Shown here in pieces: positions 5,372 to 10,116 of a stretch of DNA of 10,116 nucleotides. Position 1 is the stretch's first letter, and the number at the start of each line of letters is the position of its first letter. Under the pieces are notes generated by a model. That model saw only the letters and a program-made list of their open reading frames with translations, was not told where the DNA came from and did no database searches. This DNA is from Nitrososphaeria archaeon (GTDB taxonomy: Archaea; Thermoproteota; Nitrososphaeria; Nitrososphaerales; Nitrososphaeraceae): NCBI GenBank assembly GCA_021324715.1, contig JAJPIN010000039.1, forward strand, positions 1 through 10,116, written 5' to 3'. The translations under genes and the position numbers were made by a program.

Positions 5372-6139
5372 TTAATTTGTTACTGCTCGAATCACCAAAC
5401 TAGTAATTTTTCTTCCGTCTTTTTCATTCAAATACGGTTGTTCACTCAAAACCACTATATTTTGAAATCCTGCTACCTCTATGCTCTTCAGATAATTTTC
5501 TTTAGTTAAAGCTCCGTCGATGCAACTACACCAACTTTCGGAATTTACTGATTTTTCCTCAACTTCTTTACTTGTTATTAAATCGGATATTATCATTCTT
5601 CCCATGCCGCCTTTTTTCAATATTCTGTAAATTTCTCTGAATGTTTTTACTTTATCTTTCGTAAGATTGATGACACAGTTACTTATTGCTGCATCAACTG
5701 AATTATTTACAACTGGAATATTGTTTTCTATGTCGCCTTTCTTAAATTCCACATTCTTGAATCCATTTTCTGCAGCAGCTTTCCTAGATTTCATTAGCAT
5801 TTCATGAGTAAAATCTATACCAATAACTTTACCACTCTCCTTAACTATTTTAGACGCCAAAAAGGCGTCTATCCCTGCACCAGAACCTAAATCAAGAACA
5901 GTATCACCTTCTTTCAAATCAGCGAAATTAAGAGGTGCACCGCAACCAACTCCGAGGATAGAGGTTTCAGGTATTGCTTCTAACTCTTTATCATTATAAC
6001 CAATAGATATCGAAGACAGTTTGGGATTGAATTCCACTGAATTACATTCTTGAGGTGTGCAACAACAATCTGAATTACCGCTTAATGCAATCTTTCCATA
6101 TCTTTCTCTGATTTTTGCCTTTAGAATCTCTTCTTTCAT
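5372..6139 (-). CDS. arsM: arsenite methyltransferase ArsM
   Basis: A 255-residue SAM-dependent methyltransferase that methylates trivalent arsenic. The SAM site VLDLGSGAGI is at 81-90, with GIDFTHEML at 107-115 as the acidic ribose-binding segment. The three arsenite-binding cysteines of the ArsM family are all present in their usual contexts: C66 in GVGCGAPL, C155 in SNCVINL, and C206 in CSCIDGA (with C204 nearby). An extra cysteine group, CCC at 25-27 with C32, sits near the N-terminus, as in many prokaryotic ArsM proteins. The ATG at 6139 is about 27 nt from a TATA-like box at 6162-6170, so the mRNA is probably leaderless. The gene is divergent from an HxlR-type regulator 62 bp away, which is its likely controller. 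I see no arsR, acr3 or arsC in the window. Confidence 0.93.
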   Translation of the reverse strand: MKEEILKAKIRERYGKIALSGNSDCCCTPQECNSVEFNPKLSSISIGYNDKELEAIPETSILGVGCGAPLNFADLKEGDTVLDLGSGAGIDAFLASKIVKESGKVIGIDFTHEMLMKSRKAAAENGFKNVEFKKGDIENNIPVVNNSVDAAISNCVINLTKDKVKTFREIYRILKKGGMGRMIISDLITSKEVEEKSVNSESWCSCIDGALTKENYLKSIEVAGFQNIVVLSEQPYLNEKDGRKITSLVIRAVTN

Positions 6140-6201
6140 CCATCACAGTTTACTTCAGAAACTATTTAAGTTGTCAAGGAGACTTTAGTAAACTAGGGGA
6201 C
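6140..6201. promoter_or_regulatory. shared arsM/regulator promoter with symmetric operator-like dyad
   Basis: AGTTTACT at 6147-6154 and its inverse AGTAAACT at 6187-6194 flank a TATA-like ctatttaag (6162-6170). Extended to 12 bases the half-sites still match at 10 positions (AGTTTACTTCAG against AGTTTACTAAAG). The dyad centre, 6170.5, is exactly the midpoint between the start codons at 6139 and 6202. Each half-site falls between the TATA box and one predicted transcription start, so a bound protein could block both directions. The left half-site also belongs to a smaller dyad, AGTTT-N7-AAACT (6147-6163). Confidence 0.6.
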
Positions 6202-6597
6202 ATGATGGAAACTAAAGGACAAGAAGTAAAGCGGTTACCGGTCTTTAAAAATGAATGTAATTTTGAAGGATATAATGCAGGAATTTTAATGAAAGAAACC
6301 GCCAAAGTTCGTGAACTAATTACAAAAAGAGGAACGATAGAGATGTTAATTCCACTATGTTGTTCTACGGATGCTGTCAGATACAAGGAATTCAGACAAA
6401 TAATGAAAGGTTTTAGCAGTAAGACACTCGCCCGTAGACTAAAGGAATTAGAAAATGGAGGGATATTAGAAAGACAAGCATACAATGAGATCCCTCCTAG
6501 AGTTGAATACAGGCTTACATCAAAGGGTCAGGAATTGGTGGAATCAATAATTAATCTATTGCAATGGATGAGAAAATGGTCAAAATCTAATAAATAA
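6202..6597 (+). CDS. HxlR-type winged-helix transcription regulator
   Basis: A 131-residue HxlR/MarR-like repressor-type protein. The core reads RYKEFRQIMKGFSSKTLARR, then LKELENGGILERQAYNEIPP and VEYRLTSKGQELV, which is the HxlR pattern of recognition helix, LKELE helix and the wing with (P/R)xVEY-x-LTxxG. The usual KW before the first core helix is replaced by RG-TIEMLIPL. Cysteines at 19, 53 and 54 (LCCS) are unusual for the family and could bind a metalloid. I start at ATG 6202. The frame is open back to a TTG at 6115, but that would overlap arsM and lie upstream of the promoter; ATG 6205 is also possible. The divergent arrangement with arsM and the dyad between them suggest it controls arsM and itself. 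Confidence 0.85.
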   Translation: MMETKGQEVKRLPVFKNECNFEGYNAGILMKETAKVRELITKRGTIEMLIPLCCSTDAVRYKEFRQIMKGFSSKTLARRLKELENGGILERQAYNEIPPRVEYRLTSKGQELVESIINLLQWMRKWSKSNK

Positions 6598-6669
6598 TCC
6601 CATCTAAGGTCAAACAACAATATAGAGCAAAAAGCTAAATAGCCAGCAACAGGACCCGTATACACGGAC

Positions 6670-6696
6670 TGTCCGAATCCCACCGAACCCGAACCT
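6670..6696 (+). repeat. copy of the 15-base intergenic motif
   Basis: CCACCGAACCCGAAC lies at 6680-6694, 82 nt after the regulator's stop codon. Its left flank (ctgtccgaatc) matches the left flank of the diverged copy at 5325 and not that of the copies at 4780 or 8238, so at least two flank types exist. Confidence 0.75.
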
Positions 6697-6739
6697 CTAG
6701 TGATTCTCTAATTGGACTCGGCAGGTAATATAGATAGAA

Positions 6740-6887
6740 TTGACACAATTAGAACTACAAAAGGAAACGGAAGCCGATCCGTATACTGTATTTGAATATT
6801 CGATAAGATCTCCGTATACTAAGGAATCATATTTCAGAAGGTTAAGACGGTTTTTTTGACGCTATCTCTCTAGAGGGACCAACTTTG
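6740..6887 (+). pseudogene. N-terminal remnant of a tyrosine recombinase/integrase
   Basis: From a TTG at 6740 the frame reads QKETEADPYTVFEYSIRSPY, then TKESYFRRLRRFF. A run of seven T (6851-6857) shifts the frame by one, after which DAISLEGPT follows. The segment resembles the N-terminal SAM-like (core-binding) part of archaeal integrase-type tyrosine recombinases, in which a helix with SP-x-T-x-x-x-Y-x-R-R-L-x-x-F is typical. The catalytic domain with the R..HxxR..Y residues is missing. A family match from memory cannot be checked here, so I treat it as probable and not certain. It begins 45 bp after a copy of the 15-base motif. Confidence 0.5.
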
Positions 6888-6945
6888 ATTCCTATCATTG
6901 GAAATAGCGCATATGTTTCAGCCTTCAATCAATCTGCAATATCAA

Positions 6946-6979
6946 CTGGTGGAAAGAGTTTTGCTAGAGTTTCCACCAG
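6946..6979. repeat. 10-bp perfect stem-loop, possible terminator
   Basis: ctggtggaaa (6946-6955) and tttccaccag (6970-6979) form a perfect 10-bp stem around a 14-nt loop, followed within three bases by a run of six T (6982-6987). It resembles an intrinsic terminator for plus-strand transcription, but archaeal terminators rarely need a hairpin. It may instead be a binding site or the relic of an element end. Confidence 0.45.
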
Positions 6980-7035
6980 ATGTTTTTTAGAAACGGTACA
7001 GTACATTGTTATACAAACTATATAAAAGGTCCAAA

Positions 7036-7179
7036 TTATTGATTAATTTTGCTTTTTTTAGACCAGGTAAATCCATTTTTAGACCAGGGACAGCCCAATT
7101 TCTTGATCAGATTGACTACTTTATAAAGTTTGGAGGCCATTTTTTGAAATTCATCTGATTGATTCGTTAATACAAACCA
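7036..7179 (-). pseudogene. protein-like open tail, possible gene fragment
   Basis: The minus strand is open for 47 residues between a TGA at 7180-7182 and a TAA at 7036-7038. It reads FQKMASKLYKVVNLIKKLGC, then PWSKNGFTWSKKSKINQ, an amphipathic helix followed by a basic tail. The repeated WSK encodes the direct DNA repeat tttttagaccagg (7055-7067 and 7076-7088). No good start codon exists except an internal ATG (34 residues), so it looks like the C-terminal end of a lost gene. I do not recognise the family, and chance cannot be excluded. Confidence 0.25.
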
Positions 7180-7242
7180 TCAATTTAATCAGTCCACATA
7201 CACAATAATTGATATCTGCCAAAGGAGACAAAATATCTAATA

Positions 7243-7252
7243 CTCATATATC
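7243..7252 (+). promoter_or_regulatory. TATA box of the four-helix membrane protein gene
   Basis: tcatatatca is centred about 28 nt before ATG 7276. It predicts transcription start near 7273, which excludes the upstream TTG at 7258 as the start codon. Confidence 0.5.
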
Positions 7253-7275
7253 ATTAGTTGTACTACAATGATTGT

Positions 7276-7782
7276 ATGGACATAAAGCTAGATAATATAA
7301 CACTCAGAAAATTTTATAAGAAAAATGAAGGCACCATATCTCTTAATAAAAATCTACTAATTTCCGGCATAGTGGGTTTTATTGTTAGTATTATTGTCGC
7401 ATACTACTCTGCAAAATATTCCACCGATGATTTCGTAAATTCAGCTTTAACTGTAATAATTGGATTCGTTTCCTCGAAATTTGTTTTTGGTATTCTTTTT
7501 CATCTTGATAATAAGAAGAAATATACAAAAAGATTTTCCGGTAGATTGGACCTTCACATGTTAAAACAAGTAGTAACGAAGATGCTATTTGCTGACTCTG
7601 TATTTGACATAATCAATAATGTGTCTCGGTTCCTTATTTTACTAGAATTATTGAAAATTAATTACCAACCAGTGCAGGCTGCAATAATCGCTTCACTCAT
7701 CGCATCGGCAGGCTCTTATTTAGCAATTAATTTAATTGTAAGACGTATCCACGTGTTTGGTCGAAAGAAGAGATTATTGTAG
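7276..7782 (+). CDS. four-helix integral membrane protein of unknown function (168 aa)
   Basis: The protein starts with a charged cytosolic head (MDIKLDNITLRKFYKKNEG). Four hydrophobic segments follow at about residues 27-45 (LLISGIVGFIVSIIVAYYS), 56-76, 110-127 and 132-155. A strongly basic loop lies between helices 2 and 3 (NKKKYTKRFSGR), and the C-terminus is basic (RRIHVFGRKKRLL). The positive-inside rule places the N-terminus, that loop and the C-terminus in the cytoplasm. Small polar and Gly residues in helices 1, 2 and 4 suggest tight helix packing, as in small channels or transporters, but I see no family motif. The ATG at 7276 fits the TATA box at 7243-7252; an upstream in-frame TTG at 7258 would add six residues but precedes the predicted transcription start. 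Confidence 0.8.
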   Translation: MDIKLDNITLRKFYKKNEGTISLNKNLLISGIVGFIVSIIVAYYSAKYSTDDFVNSALTVIIGFVSSKFVFGILFHLDNKKKYTKRFSGRLDLHMLKQVVTKMLFADSVFDIINNVSRFLILLELLKINYQPVQAAIIASLIASAGSYLAINLIVRRIHVFGRKKRLL

Positions 7783-7862
7783 CTGTATGATAGAAATCTT
7801 TAAAGCTGCCTAGATCTACAAATACAATGAGTCCATTCATTGAACTGCTAGTATTACAAGAA

Positions 7863-7877
7863 CCACCGAACCCGAAT
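7863..7877 (+). repeat. copy of the 15-base intergenic motif
   Basis: An exact CCACCGAACCCGAAT sits 80 nt after the membrane-protein gene and 79 nt before the end of the convergent DUF1059 gene. The left flank (ctagtattacaagaa) resembles that of copy B (ctagcattatgagtt). Confidence 0.75.
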
Positions 7878-7956
7878 ATGATTATAGCCTTTCCATTATA
7901 CGGTAATAATCAAAGTATGAAAAATGATTGAATTGTAAAAATAAATGAAACGTAAT

Positions 7957-8136
7957 TTACGCTGTCTTAATTAATCCTCTAAGTTTTTCCTTGAATTCTG
8001 GAGTTATGTCTTCCTCTTTCATTCCATGATCTTTCATAGCATGTTGCGCTCCATTTTTGAATATCTCTTCTTCAGTTTCTCCTTTTACGACATAGTCGCA
8101 ATCAAATCCCGCTTCTCTACATGATAATGTTTTCAT
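7957..8136 (-). CDS. DUF1059 family small protein (59 aa)
   Basis: An ATG at 8136 opens a 59-residue protein with the complete DUF1059 pattern. It begins MKTLSCREAGFDCDYVVKGE, with the two conserved cysteines C6 and C13 and the FDCDYV motif. A helix follows (TEEEIFKNGAQHAMKDHGMK), with the H32/H37-containing AQHA-x-K-x-HG element, and then EEDITPEFKEKLRGLI. DUF1059 proteins are usually 55-65 residues and their role is unknown; the Cys/His set suggests metal binding. The TATA box at 8159-8167 puts transcription start within about 2 nt of the ATG, so the mRNA is leaderless. The gene is convergent with the four-helix membrane protein and divergent from the second ABM gene, with no sign of an operon. 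Confidence 0.9.
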   Translation of the reverse strand: MKTLSCREAGFDCDYVVKGETEEEIFKNGAQHAMKDHGMKEEDITPEFKEKLRGLIKTA

Positions 8137-8158
8137 AACAATTAGTTCAAATCTATTG

Positions 8159-8167
8159 CATAAATAT
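8159..8167 (-). promoter_or_regulatory. TATA box of the DUF1059 gene
   Basis: ATATTTATG on the minus strand is centred about 27 nt before ATG 8136. Confidence 0.5.
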
Positions 8168-8237
8168 GTTCTTGCTAGCGGGGCATTTTCAAGTGGGATC
8201 GTGGATAATTAGACTAGTGTGAAATTCCACATGTTTC

Positions 8238-8414
8238 CCACCGAACCCGAATTATTGTTACCAAAAATAGTAAGGCTAAAGATGGTTTAAAATTTAATCC
8301 AAATATTAATTACAAATATTGCCATTTCAGGGCTAAAATACAGAACTTATATAGTTACGTCCCTTACTAATTAGACCGTTGTCTAAAATTCAGGTTAGTG
8401 CCAAGATGAAAATT
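8238..8414 (+). repeat. repeat copy C: dispersed element plus ABM promoter
   Basis: This block is nearly identical to 4780-4955, from the 15-base core (CCACCGAACCCGAAT, 8238-8252) through the TATA box and the first 12 codons of the ABM gene. Differences upstream of the start are scattered single substitutions plus one inserted C three bases before the start codon. The left flank beyond the core is unlike copy B, so the duplicated unit begins at or near the core motif. Confidence 0.9.
8346..8354 (+). promoter_or_regulatory. TATA box of the second ABM gene
   Basis: cttatatag is identical to the box at 4888-4896 and is centred about 29 nt before the TTG start, one base further than in copy 1 because of the inserted C. 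Confidence 0.6.
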
Positions 8415-8735
8415 CGCGAAGGGATGTTGGACGGTTTCAAGCGACAAGCAACTGAATGTATCCAGCAAGCCAACGAAAAGGATCCTGGAACTCTTCAATT
8501 CGACTGGTTTATTAGTACTGATAACACTGAGTGCGAAATTCGTGAGACGTACGAAAGTTCTGAGGCATTCTTAGCACACCTATTTAACCTTCGTGAGCTA
8601 TTACAGATACTTTACGAAAAATTTGCTTCTGAACACTCCGTAATAATTTACGGTGATCCTTCACAGGAATTATTAACGAAATTAAAGGCGAGGGGAGTTG
8701 ACACAAAGTACTTCTCCCTCTTGCAAGGACTCTAA
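8379..8735 (+). CDS. ABM-type (putative quinol) monooxygenase, copy 2
   Basis: A 118-residue ABM-domain protein paralogous to the one at 4920-5288. The core ECEIRETYESSEAFLAH, the DPGTLQ(F/Y)DWFIS strand and the C-terminal FSLLQGL are shared. Differences cluster in helix 1 (residues 13-33) and in the last third (93-111), which may tune substrate or dimer contacts. The start codon is TTG 8379, aligned with the ATG of copy 1 (MSKIQVSAKMK in both); the next in-frame ATG, at 8406, would remove the first beta strand. TTG in place of ATG behind an almost unchanged promoter suggests lower translation of this copy. Role as for copy 1: small cofactor-free oxygenase or related enzyme, substrate unknown. 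Confidence 0.87.
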   Translation: MSKIQVSAKMKIREGMLDGFKRQATECIQQANEKDPGTLQFDWFISTDNTECEIRETYESSEAFLAHLFNLRELLQILYEKFASEHSVIIYGDPSQELLTKLKARGVDTKYFSLLQGL

Positions 8736-8824
8736 ATCAAATGAACGGCTAATGCATTATTTCATTGTATACAACTACAGTTTATCTCACTTCATGTCAT
8801 TTTTCGAGTTGCAAAATAACGTTT

Positions 8825-8986
8825 GTAAGGGAATCGCGAAAAATTGCTAGTGAAATTAAGGTAATTTTTATGACTGCGATTGAAATAGAGAAGGGACGGA
8901 TTAAAAAAATTGAAACGGCAGAACTATTGAAAAAACCGATAAGATTACTTAATTTGGTAACAATAGTCAATAAAGTGCTGGGGAAG
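8825..8986 (+). pseudogene. C-terminal remnant of a response-regulator receiver domain
   Basis: Within a plus-strand open frame the stretch RESRKIASEIKVIFMTAIEI, then ELLKKPIRLLNLVTIVNKVL and GK, matches the last half of a receiver domain. IKVIFMTA is strand 4 with its conserved Thr, KKP is the conserved Lys-Pro after strand 5, and LLNLVTIVNKVLGK is helix 5. The N-terminal half with the phosphorylated Asp is missing. The frame runs on to a stop at 9037 with unrelated residues, so the true end of the domain has also been lost. It lies just before an intact MEDS-receiver gene whose C-terminus has the same LLQKPF-helix layout, but the two are clearly different in sequence. Confidence 0.5.
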
Positions 8987-9041
8987 ATAATCTATTTATC
9001 CTGCCCAATGAGGGCCTTAACACAACGCAAATACTAATAAA

Positions 9042-9048
9042 GTATAAT
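9042..9048 (+). promoter_or_regulatory. TATA box of the MEDS-receiver gene
   Basis: gtataat lies about 37 nt before ATG 9082 and predicts a leader of roughly 10 nt. That leader contains aggtagg (9068-9074), the most Shine-Dalgarno-like sequence in the window. Confidence 0.4.
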
Positions 9049-9081
9049 GGACAGGAGTCAATATCAAGGTAGGAAATTTTT

Positions 9082-10071
9082 ATGTATAGTCCGGACCTCT
9101 TTGAAATCTGTGATGGTAATCACATCATGCTTGTTTGTGAGGATGATACTGCTAAACTCGATGCAGCCACGCATTTTATTAACGAGGGGTTAGGATCTGA
9201 TCAACTTTGCATTTATGCTTCTGTTCATGCATTTGATCCCGGGAGCGACGTAAATGTAGCAAATTTAAAATCTAGGATAATAAATTATGAATCATATCTC
9301 AAAAAAGGTAAGCTAAAGTTCGTTGACTTTAAGCCATTCTATAATTCTGCAGTTATGTCCAATCTTGAACCGTTTGAACTCTTAAAGGAAAAGTTTGAGA
9401 CTATGCTGCATACCAATACATTGGATGGTAAACAAGAGAAAATAATGCTTTTTGCTGATGCGGCTTGTTGCTTGACTGAAAACAAACAGTTTGAAGAGAC
9501 AAGAGAACTTGAGACATGGTGGCAGCGTGCTCACTACGAATGGTTGAATAAAGATCTAAAAATAACAGTAATTTGTCCTCATCCTGCCCAAATGCTTAGG
9601 CAAGAACTTGAGGTTAAATGGAATATTGCGGATGCTCATGATATAATGGTCTTCTTACAATCTCACTTATTGCATAATTCGCGTTCCGGTGTAAGTAACA
9701 GTAATAATTTGCGGATTCTTGTTGCAGAATCCGAGCCAGATATTCTGACCTTGTATTCTGACTACCTGAGTGCAATGGGTCATGATGTATCGGTTACAAC
9801 TGATTATAACAGGTGTCTCTCGCTATTTAAAAAAAGAGATTTTAATTTGGTCATTCTGGACACTCATATAGTTGGCAATAGTACGATTGGTGAAATTACA
9901 AAAGAGATGATGCGTATTGAACCGCATCAAAGAATCCTTTTGACAAGTACCTATTCTTCAAGTCAGATAACTGGTATCATTGACAATCCCAAGTTGGACA
10001 AGTTCCAGTTACTTCAAAAACCATTTCATCTGTCAAGGTTATTGAATGCAATAGAATGTGCAATGAAGTAA
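9082..10071 (+). CDS. MEDS-domain protein with C-terminal receiver domain
   Basis: A 329-residue cytosolic signalling protein. Residues about 10-195 form a MEDS domain (DcmR-type sensory domain, RecA/KaiC-like fold): HIMLVCEDDTAKLDAATHFI at the start, LCIYAS, a central IMLFADAACCL strand with two cysteines (129-130), the WWQRAHYEWL helix and ITVICPHP. A receiver domain fills about 209-327 (RILVAESEPDILTLYSDYLS), with phospho-acceptor D260 in LVILD, T288 in LLTST and K313 in LLQKPF. The usual DD acidic pair after strand 1 is E216-S217 here, so Mg2+ binding may be altered. There is no DNA-binding or kinase domain, so the output is probably protein-protein contact. The family is common in soil ammonia-oxidising archaea, where its ligand is unknown. 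The start at ATG 9082 fits the TATA box at 9042-9048. Confidence 0.88.
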   Translation: MYSPDLFEICDGNHIMLVCEDDTAKLDAATHFINEGLGSDQLCIYASVHAFDPGSDVNVANLKSRIINYESYLKKGKLKFVDFKPFYNSAVMSNLEPFELLKEKFETMLHTNTLDGKQEKIMLFADAACCLTENKQFEETRELETWWQRAHYEWLNKDLKITVICPHPAQMLRQELEVKWNIADAHDIMVFLQSHLLHNSRSGVSNSNNLRILVAESEPDILTLYSDYLSAMGHDVSVTTDYNRCLSLFKKRDFNLVILDTHIVGNSTIGEITKEMMRIEPHQRILLTSTYSSSQITGIIDNPKLDKFQLLQKPFHLSRLLNAIECAMK

Positions 10072-10116
10072 CTATATAAGTTAATGCACATATCTTTACC
10101 TTTTGGAGATAACATA

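Larger units (their letters stand above)
6598..7275. other. gene-poor stretch with remnants
   Basis: No intact gene is visible on either strand. The stretch holds a copy of the 15-base motif (6680-6694), a tyrosine-recombinase remnant (6740-6887), a strong hairpin (6946-6979) and a protein-like minus-strand frame (7036-7179). The hydrophilic frame that continues beyond the recombinase remnant (to about 7024) does not resemble anything I know. Confidence 0.6.

Noticed and set aside
6115..6201. N-terminal extension of the HxlR regulator to TTG 6115
   Set aside because: It would overlap arsM on the other strand and lie upstream of the TATA box; the extra residues are not HxlR-like.
8765..8824. 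A complete small gene from TTG 8765 to 9037
   Set aside because: Only the middle (about 8825-8986) resembles a receiver domain; the two ends look random, so a remnant is the better call.
10084..10116. Possible next gene starting at ATG 10084 at the right edge
   Set aside because: Only 11 codons are visible and the TATA-like ctatataag at 10071-10079 is too close to that ATG.
1..10116. tRNA, rRNA, CRISPR array or intact insertion sequence
   Set aside because: I looked for these and saw none; the only mobile-element signals are the two truncated genes.

Overview
The window looks like an accessory region of an ammonia-oxidising archaeon of the Nitrososphaerales (Thaumarchaeota), probably close to Candidatus Nitrosocosmicus. 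The grounds are AT-rich DNA, archaeal TATA boxes about 25-32 nt before start codons with almost no leader, no clear Shine-Dalgarno sites for most genes, and a MEDS plus receiver-domain protein of a kind I associate with this group. The assignment is inference; there is no rRNA or tRNA gene to anchor it.

Layout. 1-860: a possible gene start running off the left edge, a 48-residue one-helix membrane protein and a broken hydrophobic frame. 859-1662: two divergent small proteins of unknown role, one with a Cys/His zinc-type motif. 1750-2111: a solo copy of a dispersed repeat, then the C-terminal remnant of an alpha/beta hydrolase. 2177-3340: an Rv2258c-like SAM methyltransferase. 3367-3750: a palindromic TATA box facing two broken genes, a DUF1326 N-terminus and a terminase-like N-terminus that meet truncated end to truncated end. 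3830-4474: an intact DUF1326 protein. 4530-4712: a GC-richer metallo-beta-lactamase-fold remnant. 4761-5288: a repeat-plus-promoter block and an ABM-type monooxygenase. 5372-6597: arsM (arsenite methyltransferase) divergent from an HxlR-type regulator across a 62-bp gap with a symmetric operator-like dyad. 6600-7250: gene-poor DNA with a tyrosine-recombinase remnant and a hairpin. 7276-8136: a four-helix membrane protein and, convergent to it, a DUF1059 protein. 8238-8735: a second repeat-promoter-ABM block, paralogous to the first. 8825-10071: a receiver-domain remnant followed by an intact MEDS-receiver protein.

How it fits together. The best-supported functional unit is arsM with its divergent HxlR regulator, which the sequence suggests are controlled from one shared operator/promoter region. 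The two ABM monooxygenases carry almost identical promoters (about 95%) in front of proteins only about 72% identical, so they probably respond to the same signal. Elsewhere the window is notable for decay: at least six recognisable gene fragments, two of them from mobile-element-type genes. A 15-base motif (core CCACCGAACCCGAA) recurs five times plus one diverged copy, always between genes and always on the same strand, and has no assigned function that I know of.
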